A stretch of 64,000 nt of DNA from JAAYRG01 sp964643255 (lineage in GTDB: Bacteria > Bacillota > Clostridia > Lachnospirales > Lachnospiraceae), in assembly GCA_964643255.1 (NCBI GenBank), contig CAZXSM010000002.1, positions 5,555 to 69,554 of the forward strand. The letters are read 5' to 3'. The number at the start of each line of letters is the position of its first letter. Position 1 is the stretch's first letter. The notes under the pieces were generated by a model. It was not told where the DNA came from and ran no database searches. It saw only the letters and a program-made list of their open reading frames with translations. Position numbers and translations under genes: made by a program. Positions 7,550 to 15,250 of this stretch are shown piece after piece.

Positions 7550-7852
7550 TTAAGCCTTATAAGCCTCATCTAACTCAGCTAACATATTGTATACTGCTTC
7601 ATAAGTTTCACATACACCGCTAGGAATCCTGTAGTTATCTGTTATTTCACGCAAATTACTAAATTCATCCTTTAAGTCTGGTTTTTCTGATCCTGCTTCA
7701 TCAATCTTAGCTGATAATGAAACATATTCTTTCTCAACATCATAGAATTCCGGATGACTTGGTCCATGAACTCTTAAAACAACAGGTACATATTGTTCTA
7801 ATAATTGTAAGTTTTTTTCTTTTACTTCATTAAAGTTTGTTTTGTTAGACAT
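7550..7852 (-). CDS. ric: Short Ric-like iron-sulfur cluster repair protein
   Basis: A 100-residue protein matching parts of the RIC/ScdA/YtfE family: YVPVVLRVHGPSHPEF (a di-iron ligand region, His29, His33) and the later RIPSGVCETYEAVYNMLAEL, which corresponds to the PxxACxxYxxLYxxLxELE stretch of full-length RIC. Full-length RIC proteins (about 220 residues) also have an HxxxEE helix and an HxHxEN helix that complete the hemerythrin-like di-iron site. These are absent, so iron binding would need a dimer or partner. The family repairs Fe-S clusters damaged by NO or oxidants. An FNR-type half-site at the contig end upstream suggests redox control. The function is inferred from family resemblance. 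Confidence 0.75.
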   Translation of the reverse strand: MSNKTNFNEVKEKNLQLLEQYVPVVLRVHGPSHPEFYDVEKEYVSLSAKIDEAGSEKPDLKDEFSNLREITDNYRIPSGVCETYEAVYNMLAELDEAYKA

Positions 7853-7920
7853 ATCGATTACCTCTTTCTTATTTATAAAATCTTATTTGCTAAATTGTTT
7901 TCTTTTTTACTACTAAGCAT

Positions 7921-7954
7921 ATTGTAACAGGGGTTATAAAATAATGAATTGATT
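7921..7954 (-). promoter_or_regulatory. Promoter of ric with FNR half-site cut by the gap
   Basis: On the minus strand TACAAT (7926 to 7921) is a plausible -10 for ric. The half-site TTGATT at 7949-7954 ends exactly at the assembly gap. If completed as in the post-gap contig (8062-8075), the box centre would be 7955.5, again about -41.5 from the predicted start. Confidence 0.5.
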
Positions 7955-8054
7955 NNNNNNNNNNNNNNNNNNNNNNNNNNNNNNNNNNNNNNNNNNNNNN
8001 NNNNNNNNNNNNNNNNNNNNNNNNNNNNNNNNNNNNNNNNNNNNNNNNNNNNNN
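7955..8054. other. Assembly gap (100 N)
   Basis: A run of 100 N, a conventional placeholder size. The 13 bases before it and the 13 bases after it are identical (TAATGAATTGATT), so the two contigs may simply overlap here. Confidence 0.99.
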
Positions 8055-8061
8055 TAATGAA

Positions 8062-8121
8062 TTGATTTTAATCAAGTATTAAAAACTTATTTAAAAAAGA
8101 TAATGTATATATAAGTATAAT
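8062..8121 (+). promoter_or_regulatory. FNR/CRP-type box and possible promoter toward the EamA gene
   Basis: TTGATTTTAATCAA (8062-8075) is a perfect TTGAT-N4-ATCAA box. Downstream on the plus strand a GATAAT (8099-8104) or TATAAT (8116-8121) could serve as -10, placing the box near -42 or -59. If the gap is an overlap artefact, this is the same box that controls ric on the other strand. Bases 8122-8276 are AT-rich leader with no ORF or structure I can support. Confidence 0.5.
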
Positions 8122-8276
8122 GTGGTTTTTGAATTAGCGTTTATTATTGTATTGATATTTTTTAACTTATAATTTGATTTTTTAATATATATGATACATA
8201 ATTAATCTTATTATGTTGGTTCAATAATATTTAATTTAAAAATATATAGGTTTGTCTATATATTTAGGAGGTAAAA

Positions 8277-9182
8277 ATGAAAAAAAGTAAATCAATAATA
8301 TTGGCACTATTTTGTTGCTTGTTATGGGGTCTTGTTTTTCCTATATTACAGTTACTTTATGGCCAATTAAATATGACTAGTGATTTTGCCAAGATAACTC
8401 TTGCAGGTATGAGGTTTTTTTTGGCTGGAATTTTCGTATTATTATATTATGCTTTTGCTAATAAGAAGTTTCCGAAGATTAACTCTGCTAATACCTTAGG
8501 CAAACTAAGCCTTCTTGGTTTATTCCAAACAACCTTGCTTTATGCCTTCTTTTTTATTGGTTCTTCAAATACAACAGGTGTTAAATCTGCGGTTCTATCA
8601 CAATTTGATATATTTATTGTAGTTATTTTAGCTCATTTTTTATTAAACAATGAAAAAATCAATTATAAGAAGATTTTAGCCCTTGTATTAGGACTAGTTG
8701 GTATGGTTGTTGTTAATATCAATAGTCTAGGAACAAGTGAAGCATTCTGGAATTTTTCACTAAAAGGTGAAGGGTTTTTAATAATTAGTGGGGTGTTTGC
8801 AGCTATTGGTACTATTTTAGCAAAGAGCTTCGGAAGAAATATTGATGCAGTATTAATGAATGGATGGCAACTTACTATAGGTGGAGCCTTTCTACTTATT
8901 ATTGGATTTCTTACTTATGGACAATTAGTAGCTTTCCCAAATACTTATTCATTTGTTTTATTCTTATCCTTAGCCCTAATATCTGCTTTAGCCTTTACTA
9001 TATGGTATAGGGTATTAAAAAATGTTAAAGCTAGTGAAATTACTATATACAAGTTTACAGTTCCAATCATTGGAGCCATTGCCTCAGCTATAATTGTTCC
9101 TGGCGAAAGTATATCTATATACAGTTTTATAGGTTTACTTTTAGTTTCACTAGGAATATATTTGAGTAACAAAAATAATTAA
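8277..9182 (+). CDS. EamA/DMT-family transporter
   Basis: A 301-residue integral membrane protein with ten predicted helices in two repeated EamA halves (first half starting FCCLLWGLVFPILQ, second half near GEGFLIISGVFAAIGTI). These drug/metabolite transporters usually export amino acids, nucleobases or similar metabolites; the substrate cannot be told here. The start is the ATG after AGGAGG, six bases away. It is divergent from the ric gene across the gapped intergenic region and may share its FNR-type box. A single gene followed by an unrelated rubrerythrin-like ORF. Confidence 0.9.
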   Translation: MKKSKSIILALFCCLLWGLVFPILQLLYGQLNMTSDFAKITLAGMRFFLAGIFVLLYYAFANKKFPKINSANTLGKLSLLGLFQTTLLYAFFFIGSSNTTGVKSAVLSQFDIFIVVILAHFLLNNEKINYKKILALVLGLVGMVVVNINSLGTSEAFWNFSLKGEGFLIISGVFAAIGTILAKSFGRNIDAVLMNGWQLTIGGAFLLIIGFLTYGQLVAFPNTYSFVLFLSLALISALAFTIWYRVLKNVKASEITIYKFTVPIIGAIASAIIVPGESISIYSFIGLLLVSLGIYLSNKNN

Positions 9183-9235
9183 TACTTTCATAAATACCTT
9201 CGATTTCTCATAATATATACAAATCACTATTATGA

Positions 9236-9781
9236 ATGTGGGGTATTGTATTGGATTTTCAAGAGAGCCAAACATATATAAATCTACAAATATCATTATT
9301 GAATTTATTAGAAGAAAGTACATTACTTGATCTTTATGAAGCACAAGCAAATGAGGAAGTATTAATCCCAATCAGTTTATTGTTTAGTACAAATGCTAGA
9401 CATTCTAGATTTATAGCTAACCGTATACATGGCACTATCTACGGAGAAACAATAACATTAGATAATTTAATAGCAGCAAGAGAACGTGAAGACAGAGAAT
9501 TAAATTTATATTTAGAGTATTCTGAGCAAGCATTAGAAGAAGGATACGATGAGTTTGCTTCTCTATTTAACGGGATCTCAAACATTTTACGTAATCATCT
9601 TTTTGCTTATGAGGCTGCAATAGATGATATTATTAGTAATCAATTGTTTTGCAAGCCAGAAGAAACTCTGTGGATATGTATTGGATGCGGAAATATCATT
9701 AGTGGCTTATGTGCACCAGAAGTATGTCCAGTGTGTTTGACTCCTCAAGGATTTTACCAACAATTAACAACATATGAATAA
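9236..9781 (+). CDS. Rubrerythrin-like protein with intact zinc ribbon but degenerate di-iron site
   Basis: A 181-residue protein with a four-helix ferritin-like region (about 15-135) followed by a rubredoxin-like knuckle CIGC (148-151) ... CPVC (164-167), the C-terminal module of rubrerythrins, which are peroxide-reducing proteins of anaerobes. In the helix bundle, the positions of the ExxxxE-xxH ligand motifs read FSTNARHSRF and ISNILRNHLF: the histidines remain, but the paired glutamates are largely replaced. Normal peroxidase chemistry is therefore uncertain. The first ATG (9236) has no ribosome site. A TTG at 9251, seven bases after GTGGGG, would give MDFQESQTY and may be the true start. 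Confidence 0.72.
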   Translation: MWGIVLDFQESQTYINLQISLLNLLEESTLLDLYEAQANEEVLIPISLLFSTNARHSRFIANRIHGTIYGETITLDNLIAAREREDRELNLYLEYSEQALEEGYDEFASLFNGISNILRNHLFAYEAAIDDIISNQLFCKPEETLWICIGCGNIISGLCAPEVCPVCLTPQGFYQQLTTYE

Positions 9782-9950
9782 ATAAGTTGTATTATAATTA
9801 ATCTTCTTCAATTACCTAGGTTTAGCCACTTAGAATGCTAGCATTAGTTATAAATATTTGATACAATTATATATAGAACAAGTTATGAACTGTTAAATAG
9901 CTAAAACATGTTATTTATATATATTTATATCATTTTACTAGGAGGATTTT

Positions 9951-11000
9951 ATGTCAGACTTTAACTATCACGAAAAACTCAATATTAAGAATACAAAAAA
10001 ATTACGTGAGCTTATATCTGAACTACCACGTTTTTGTGGTGATTTTTTTAGAGGTATGGAAAACACTACATCTTCCAAAACTAGAATAGCTTATGCATAT
10101 GACTTAAAAGTTTTTTTTGAGTTTATATGCAATACAAATCCTGCTTATAAAAACGCTTCTATAAAAGAGTTCAAAATTGATATTCTGGATAATGTCACAG
10201 CTCTTGATATAGAAGAATATCTAGAGTATTTAACATATTATAAATCTGAGGATAAAGAATATATTAATTCTGCTACTGGTAAAAAAAGAAAATTAACTAC
10301 GCTTCGAAGTTTTTATAATTATTATTATAAAAAGGAAATGATTGAAACTAACCCAACTGTTCTAGTTGATTTGCCTAAGATTACTAGTAAGGAAATTATT
10401 CGATTAGATCCTGATGAAGTTGCCAAGCTCTTGGATGCAGTAGAATCTGGAGAACATTTGACAGAAAGGCAAAAAGCCTATCATAACAAAACGAAAAAAA
10501 GGGACCTAGCTATTATAACTCTCTTTTTAGGTACAGGTATTCGTGTTTCTGAATGTGTTGGCTTAGATGTTGATGACGTTGACTTTAATAATGATGGCAT
10601 AAAAATAACTCGTAAAGGTGGAAACGAAGCCATTATATACTTCGGTGAAGAGGTAAGAGATGCCCTTGAGGACTATATGATTGAACGGGAAGATATCATT
10701 ACCAAGGAAGGTCATGAAGATGCTCTCTTCCTATCCTTACAAAACCGTCGTATAAGTGTTAGGGCTGTTGAAAATCTTGTTAAGAAATATTCAAGTAGCG
10801 TTACAAGTCTAAAAAATATAACACCCCACAAATTAAGAAGTACTTATGGTACTAGTCTTTATCAGGCCACAGGAGATATATATTTAGTGGCTGATGTTTT
10901 AGGACATAGTGATGTTAATACAACAAAAAAACACTATGCGGCAATTTTAGACTCTAGGCGAAGAGGCGCTGCTGACAAAGTTAAATTAAGAAAAGATTAA
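9951..11000 (+). CDS. Tyrosine recombinase (XerC/D-like integrase family)
   Basis: A 349-residue site-specific recombinase: SAM-like N-terminal core-binding domain (about 30-140), then the catalytic domain with Arg198 (GTGIRVSE), Lys222 (RKGG), His293 and Arg296 (TPHKLRST), His319 (LGHSD) and nucleophile Tyr329 (KKHY). All catalytic residues are present. It is a single gene between a rubrerythrin-like gene and a metal-resistance operon. I see no excisionase, attachment repeats or other phage genes, so it may be a housekeeping Xer-type enzyme for dimer resolution or a lone recombinase. SD AGGAGG. Confidence 0.9.
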   Translation: MSDFNYHEKLNIKNTKKLRELISELPRFCGDFFRGMENTTSSKTRIAYAYDLKVFFEFICNTNPAYKNASIKEFKIDILDNVTALDIEEYLEYLTYYKSEDKEYINSATGKKRKLTTLRSFYNYYYKKEMIETNPTVLVDLPKITSKEIIRLDPDEVAKLLDAVESGEHLTERQKAYHNKTKKRDLAIITLFLGTGIRVSECVGLDVDDVDFNNDGIKITRKGGNEAIIYFGEEVRDALEDYMIEREDIITKEGHEDALFLSLQNRRISVRAVENLVKKYSSSVTSLKNITPHKLRSTYGTSLYQATGDIYLVADVLGHSDVNTTKKHYAAILDSRRRGAADKVKLRKD

Positions 11001-11016
11001 ATCAAAATATATATTT

Positions 11017-11057
11017 GGTCTAAGGTTATCATTAAGTAAACCTTAGGCCATTTTTTT
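11017..11057 (+). terminator. Terminator of the recombinase gene
   Basis: Stem GGTCTAAGGTT (11017-11027) with AACCTTAGGCC (11039-11049), one G-U pair, followed by A and seven T. It starts 16 bases after the stop codon. Confidence 0.9.
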
Positions 11058-11069
11058 GCTATAAAAGCC

Positions 11070-11129
11070 TTGACAATTGAGTGGTCATTCAACTATAATA
11101 TAAGCATAGTTGAGTGGCCACTCAACTAT
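11070..11129 (+). promoter_or_regulatory. Promoter with two ArsR/CadC-type operators
   Basis: TTGACA (11070-11075) and TATAAT (11094-11099) with an 18-base spacer. A dyad TTGAGTGGTCATTCAA (11077-11092) fills the spacer. A perfect 24-bp palindrome with half ATAGTTGAGTGG lies at 11106-11129, over the start site. The centres are 33 bp apart, about three helical turns. This matches metal-responsive ArsR repression of the operon that follows. Confidence 0.85.
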
Positions 11130-11193
11130 CTTTACTTTTTAAACAAACTTATATAAGACTATATATTAGATATTAGTATTGGAGGTTTAATAG

Positions 11194-11553
11194 ATGTCAG
11201 ATGAAAAAATTATATGTGATTGCGAAGTCATTCACGAAGATGTTGTTAATAAAGTTAAAGAGAATATGAATGATAAAGAAGAACTTACTAAGCTGGCAGA
11301 CTTTTTTAAAATATTCGGTGATTCCACACGAATAAATATTCTTAGTGCCTTAAACCAACATGAAATGTGTACTTGTGATTTGGCTGTTTTGCTTAATATG
11401 ACTAAATCAGCAATCTCTCATCAACTTAGAACCCTGAAAAACGCTAAGTTAGTCAAGTCTAGAAGAGAAGGTAGAAATGTATTTTACTCTTTAAATGACA
11501 AACACGTTCAAGATATTTTCGAAATTGGCCTAGAACACATCAGACATGATTAA
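11194..11553 (+). CDS. ArsR/SmtB-family metal-responsive repressor (CadC/CzrA-like)
   Basis: A 119-residue winged-helix repressor. Cysteines are placed as in CadC: CDC near the N-terminus (Cys8, Cys10) and MCTCDLA in the recognition region (Cys59, Cys61). The last helix carries D102-x-H104-x10-H115-xx-H118, the alpha-5 zinc site of SmtB/CzrA. Having both sets suggests binding of a Cd/Pb-type metal through thiols plus Zn(II) through alpha-5. It heads an operon with a metallochaperone (54 bases on) and a P-type ATPase, and should release the two upstream dyads when metal binds. Confidence 0.93.
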   Translation: MSDEKIICDCEVIHEDVVNKVKENMNDKEELTKLADFFKIFGDSTRINILSALNQHEMCTCDLAVLLNMTKSAISHQLRTLKNAKLVKSRREGRNVFYSLNDKHVQDIFEIGLEHIRHD

Positions 11554-11606
11554 TCAATAACATTTATAAATTATAAACATATATTACATAAGATAAGGAG
11601 AATATT

Positions 11607-11828
11607 ATGAAGAAAATATTTAGATTACAAGACCTAGATTGCGCTAACTGTGCTGCTAAAATGGAGAACAGAATTGCAAAGTTAGAGGGAGTAGATAGTG
11701 TTTCAATAAACTTTATGACTACTAAGATGATTTTAGAGGCTAATAAAGATAAGATGCCTGAAATTATAGAAGAAGCCCAAAAAATAATCAGCAAACTAGA
11801 ACCAGGTACAAAACTAATTAAAGCTTAG
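11607..11828 (+). CDS. Heavy-metal-associated domain protein (metallochaperone)
   Basis: A 73-residue HMA domain with LDCANCAAKMENRI (Cys12, Cys15), the DCANCA form usual in the N-terminal domain of Zn/Cd ATPases such as CadA. Here it is a separate gene 13 bases before an ATPase that lacks this domain, so the pair looks like a split CadA. It probably presents Zn(II) or Cd(II) to the pump or buffers it. Good SD (AAGGAG). Confidence 0.9.
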   Translation: MKKIFRLQDLDCANCAAKMENRIAKLEGVDSVSINFMTTKMILEANKDKMPEIIEEAQKIISKLEPGTKLIKA

Positions 11829-11841
11829 GAGGATATTAAAT

Positions 11842-13686
11842 ATGAAAAATCGTTTAGCAAGAATTATTATTTCTGCAATTCTTTTTACTGGGGGAATAAT
11901 ACTTCAATTTAATGACCAAGACATTAGTTTTTACTTGTTTTTTATAAGTTATATCATTGTAGGATACGATGTAATAATTAAGTCTTTAAAGAATATTAAA
12001 AGTAAAAACTTTTTAGATGAACACTTTCTAATGACATTAGCTACAATAGGAGCATTTGTTATTGGGGAATATCCTGAAGGTGTTGCTGTAATGCTCTTCT
12101 ATCAAGTTGGTGAGTTCTTCCAAAGTTATGCAGTTGATAAGTCTAGAAGGTCAGTTGCAGAACTTATGGATATAAGACCTGACTATGCTAATCTTAAAAA
12201 AGGTGATGAATTAGTAAAGGTTGATCCTGACCAAGTAAGTATAGGGGATACTATTGTAATTAAGCCTGGAGAAAAGATTCCTTTAGACTCAATAGTTACA
12301 GATGGTTATTCATCTGTTGATGTTGCTGCTTTAACTGGCGAATCTATGCCTATAGATGTTAAATCAGGAGACAGTATACTAAGTGCCAGCATTAATATAA
12401 ATGGTTTATTAACTGCACAAGTAACATCTGAATACCAAGAATCAACTGTTAGTAAAATACTTGATTTAGTAGAGAATGCAAGTAGTAAAAAGTCAGAGTC
12501 AGAAAAATTTATAACAAGATTTGCTCGTTATTATACTCCTATTGTTGTCGTATTAGCTCTTATACTTGCCTTTATACCACCCCTACTTATACCAGGAGCT
12601 CAGTTTAATGATTGGATATATAGAGCTATATCTTTTCTAGTTGTATCTTGCCCATGTGCCCTTGTTGTTTCTGTTCCTCTAAGCTTTTTTGGTGGAATTG
12701 GTGGTGCATCAAAGAAGGGTATATTAGTTAAAGGAAGTAATTATCTAGAAACTTTAGCCCAAGTTAAAACTATTGTATTTGATAAAACAGGTACCTTAAC
12801 TAAAGGTGTTTTTGAAGTACAAGAGATTAATTCTAAAGGTCTAGCTGAAGATGAATTACTAGAATATACTGCATACACCGAGCATTACTCCAATCATCCA
12901 ATAGCAGAATCTATAAAGAAATATTATGGGAAAGCTATTGATAAGAACCGAATCAGCAATACTGAAGAGGTTGCTGGTCATGGTATAATTGCAAGTGTAG
13001 ATGATAAGGAAATCTATGCTGGTAACAATAAATTAATGGATAAAATGGGTATAGCTTATAGGGAAATTCAAACAATTGGTACAATAATATATGTAGCAAT
13101 AAACAAGGAATATGCTGGATATCTAATAATATCTGATGAGATAAAAAGTGACTCCGAAAATGCTATAAAGGAATTAAAAGATACCAATATTACGCACATA
13201 GCTATGCTAACTGGTGATAATGATTATGTAGGCCAAAAAATAGCTAATAAGCTAGGAATTGAAGAAGTATATACTAGGTTACTCCCATCAGATAAAGTTG
13301 ATATACTAGAAGGAATGTTAGATAAACCTGAAACTTATGGTAAAGTTGCTTTTGTAGGTGATGGAATTAATGATGCTCCAGTATTAACTAGGGCAGATAT
13401 AGGAATTGCTATGGGTGGTTTAGGGTCTGATGCTGCTATTGAGGCTGCAGATATAGTAATTATGACTGACCAACCGTCTAAAATAAAGACAGCAATTAAC
13501 ATATCTCAAAAAACCCTAAACATCGCAAGACAAAATACAGTGTTTGCTATAGGAGTAAAAGTATTAGTATTGATATTAAGCGCATTGGGCCTTACATCCT
13601 TATGGGCAGCAGTATTTGCCGATGTAGGTGTTACAGTAATAGCTGTATTAAATTCACTTAGAGCTCTTAATGTAGATAATATTTAA
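11842..13686 (+). CDS. cadA: Zn/Cd/Pb-type P1B ATPase (CadA/ZntA-like)
   Basis: A 614-residue efflux pump: TGES (165-168), the metal-site motif CPC (270-272) in VVSCPCALVVSVPLS, phosphorylated Asp314 in DKTGTLT, SNHPIA, and MLTGDN and GDGINDAPVL in the ATP domain. The C-terminal helix has FADVGVTVIAVLN, whose aspartate is the extra ligand of zinc-transporting P1B-2 pumps. It begins directly with membrane helices, and the N-terminal HMA domain is supplied by the preceding gene. Third gene of the ArsR-controlled operon. Substrates are most likely Zn, Cd and Pb. Confidence 0.93.
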   Translation: MKNRLARIIISAILFTGGIILQFNDQDISFYLFFISYIIVGYDVIIKSLKNIKSKNFLDEHFLMTLATIGAFVIGEYPEGVAVMLFYQVGEFFQSYAVDKSRRSVAELMDIRPDYANLKKGDELVKVDPDQVSIGDTIVIKPGEKIPLDSIVTDGYSSVDVAALTGESMPIDVKSGDSILSASININGLLTAQVTSEYQESTVSKILDLVENASSKKSESEKFITRFARYYTPIVVVLALILAFIPPLLIPGAQFNDWIYRAISFLVVSCPCALVVSVPLSFFGGIGGASKKGILVKGSNYLETLAQVKTIVFDKTGTLTKGVFEVQEINSKGLAEDELLEYTAYTEHYSNHPIAESIKKYYGKAIDKNRISNTEEVAGHGIIASVDDKEIYAGNNKLMDKMGIAYREIQTIGTIIYVAINKEYAGYLIISDEIKSDSENAIKELKDTNITHIAMLTGDNDYVGQKIANKLGIEEVYTRLLPSDKVDILEGMLDKPETYGKVAFVGDGINDAPVLTRADIGIAMGGLGSDAAIEAADIVIMTDQPSKIKTAINISQKTLNIARQNTVFAIGVKVLVLILSALGLTSLWAAVFADVGVTVIAVLNSLRALNVDNI

Positions 13687-13770
13687 ATACTAAAACCTAA
13701 ATAAACCTTCCCTAATCTAAAGATGTGGGATATCCTGCTAAAACTGATAAAGTTATATAATTGAATATAA

Positions 13771-13839
13771 AATTCCCAGTGAATCTAGAACTTATCCTTT
13801 TAAAATCAATACTTAAGGCATGTAGATTCACTGGGAATT
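13771..13839. terminator. Long inverted repeat between convergent cadA and the LysM gene
   Basis: Perfect 17-bp arms AATTCCCAGTGAATCTA (13771-13787) and complement (13823-13839) around a 35-base loop. It lies between convergent genes and probably ends transcription from both sides, although the T runs are short. Confidence 0.6.
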
Positions 13840-13845
13840 AATTCT

Positions 13846-14241
13846 TTACTTGAAATTATTGGCTGATTTAATATCACTATATTCTAAATTATCAACAAGA
13901 TCTTCACTAGCATAATAAGGAACAATTAAAAACCTTCCTTCATGTATAGTATCTTCATATAGACCATTACTAGCCTTTATCTCTTCTATATATTCATTAA
14001 TATCATTATATTCTTCACTTATATATTCTTTAGCAATATCCCATAGAGTATCGCCTTGTTCAATCTTTATGCTTACAAACTCTTTCTTGCGGTTTGATGA
14101 ATCATCTGCAGATACTCTATCATAATTGAAATATAAAGCTATTAATATAACTAAAATTATTGATAATAATATTAGTATAAATTTAGATGTCTTGCTTTTA
14201 CCAAAATACTTAATCTTTGAATTATAGCTCTTTATATTCAT
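13846..14241 (-). CDS. YneA-like LysM protein (SOS cell-division inhibitor candidate)
   Basis: A 131-residue protein: short basic N-terminus, one membrane helix (about 21-41, FILILLSIILVILIALYF), then a single LysM-like domain (IKIEQGDTLWDIAKEY ... GRFLIVPYY). Size, topology and divergent placement next to lexA match YneA-type proteins, which block division during the SOS response by acting at the septum. The frame is open to 14388, but ATG 14241 follows AAGGGGGT and is the better start. Its promoter contains a LexA-type palindrome. Function is inferred from context and family resemblance. Confidence 0.78.
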   Translation of the reverse strand: MNIKSYNSKIKYFGKSKTSKFILILLSIILVILIALYFNYDRVSADDSSNRKKEFVSIKIEQGDTLWDIAKEYISEEYNDINEYIEEIKASNGLYEDTIHEGRFLIVPYYASEDLVDNLEYSDIKSANNFK

Positions 14242-14282
14242 TGATAATACCCCCTTAGGTATGTTAATCATCATTAGTAATC

Positions 14283-14422
14283 CGAACACCTGTTGCGAAC
14301 AAGCGTTTTGTTCTTTAAAGATATTATACAAAACAAACGTTTGTTTGTCAACAAAAATCGAACAAGTTTTCGCTTTTGTTACGAACATTTGTTTTGCATT
14401 ATTAAGTTAAATATGGTATACT
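14283..14422. promoter_or_regulatory. Divergent lexA / yneA promoters with a cluster of LexA-box-like sites
   Basis: Five sites resemble the Firmicute SOS box CGAAC-N4-GTTCG: 14283-14296 (CGAACACCTGTTGC), 14296-14309 (CGAACAAGCGTTTT), 14331-14346 (perfect palindrome AAACAAACGTTTGTTT), 14359-14372 and 14382-14395 (CGAACATTTGTTTT). The minus-strand promoter TTGACA (14346-14351), 17 bases, TATAAT (14323-14328) has the third box in its spacer. The lexA promoter TTGCAT (14394-14399), 17 bases, TATACT (14417-14422) has the fifth box over its -35. Confidence 0.82.
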
Positions 14423-14447
14423 TAATAAAAATACGTGGGAGGATATA

Positions 14448-15062
14448 ATGAGTAAGGGTAAAATAAGTGAGAAACAAAGTGAGATTTTAGAATTTATCAA
14501 AAAAGAAATATTGGATAAAGGATATCCCCCTTCTGTTCGAGAGATGTGTGATGCAGTTAATCTTAAGTCAACATCTTCTGTTCATTCACATCTTGAGACC
14601 TTAGAAAAGAATGGTTACATAAGACGAGATTCATCAAAACCCCGTGCTATAGAGATTGTAGATGATGAATTTAATTTATCTAGACGAGAAGTTGTTAATG
14701 TTCCTATGGTTGGTAATATAACTGCAGGTGAGCCTATACTGGCAGTTGAGAATATCGATGGTTATTTTCCACTATTACCTGAATATATGCCTAAAGGTGA
14801 GATTTTTATGTTAAAAGTTCATGGGGAAAGTATGATTAATGTAGGTATTCATGATGACGACCAAATCTTAGTTCAAAGGCAGAACACTGCTAGAGACGGG
14901 GATATAGTTGTTGCTATGATCGAGGATGAAGTAACAGTTAAGACCTTTTATAAAGAAAATGAATATTATCGTTTACAACCTGAGAATGATTTTATGGATC
15001 CTATTATAGTTAATGAAGTATCTATTTTAGGAAAAGTAATAGGTTTATTTAGAATGTTCTAA
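14448..15062 (+). CDS. lexA: LexA repressor
   Basis: A 204-residue SOS repressor. The N-terminal winged helix (1-70, with PPSVREMCDAVNLKSTSSVHSHL) binds SOS boxes. The C-terminal S24 domain has the self-cleavage site Ala93-Gly94 (ITAGEP), nucleophile Ser128 (HGESM) and general base Lys165 (TVKTF). RecA filaments trigger cleavage and derepress the regulon, here at least the divergent LysM gene and lexA itself. SD GGGAGG. Confidence 0.96.
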   Translation: MSKGKISEKQSEILEFIKKEILDKGYPPSVREMCDAVNLKSTSSVHSHLETLEKNGYIRRDSSKPRAIEIVDDEFNLSRREVVNVPMVGNITAGEPILAVENIDGYFPLLPEYMPKGEIFMLKVHGESMINVGIHDDDQILVQRQNTARDGDIVVAMIEDEVTVKTFYKENEYYRLQPENDFMDPIIVNEVSILGKVIGLFRMF

Positions 15063-15075
15063 TTTTCAAAGAACT

Positions 15076-15124
15076 AAAGAGTCTATGGTATGATTTCTAA
15101 AATTATATCATAGACTCTTTTTTA
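15076..15124 (+). terminator. lexA terminator
   Basis: Stem AAAGAGTCTATG (15076-15087) with CATAGACTCTTT (15109-15120), extended by a few inner pairs and followed by a T run. It starts 14 bases after the lexA stop. Confidence 0.88.
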
Positions 15125-15136
15125 TTTAATGATTTA

Positions 15137-15194
15137 AGAATATAAAATGCTTCTGTCACAGTATCTCTACTGGTACAGAAGCATTTTATATTCT
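15137..15194 (-). terminator. 20-bp inverted repeat downstream of the chemoreceptor gene
   Basis: Perfect 20-bp arms (15137-15156 and 15175-15194, core AAAATGCTTCTGT) with an 18-base loop, between convergent lexA and mcp. It is probably the chemoreceptor terminator, though its T run is weak. Confidence 0.65.
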
Positions 15195-15250
15195 TTTAGA
15201 CTAATTTGGTCTAGCAAGAAAACTATTTTCTTTATTTATATAAACCAATC

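Noticed and set aside
7890..8075. A 61-residue ORF on the minus strand across the 100-N gap
   Set aside because: It consists largely of N-derived unknown residues and is an artefact of translating the gap.
9951..11000. A mobile element around the tyrosine recombinase
   Set aside because: No excisionase, direct repeats, tRNA target or cargo genes are visible, so a housekeeping Xer-type role is equally likely.
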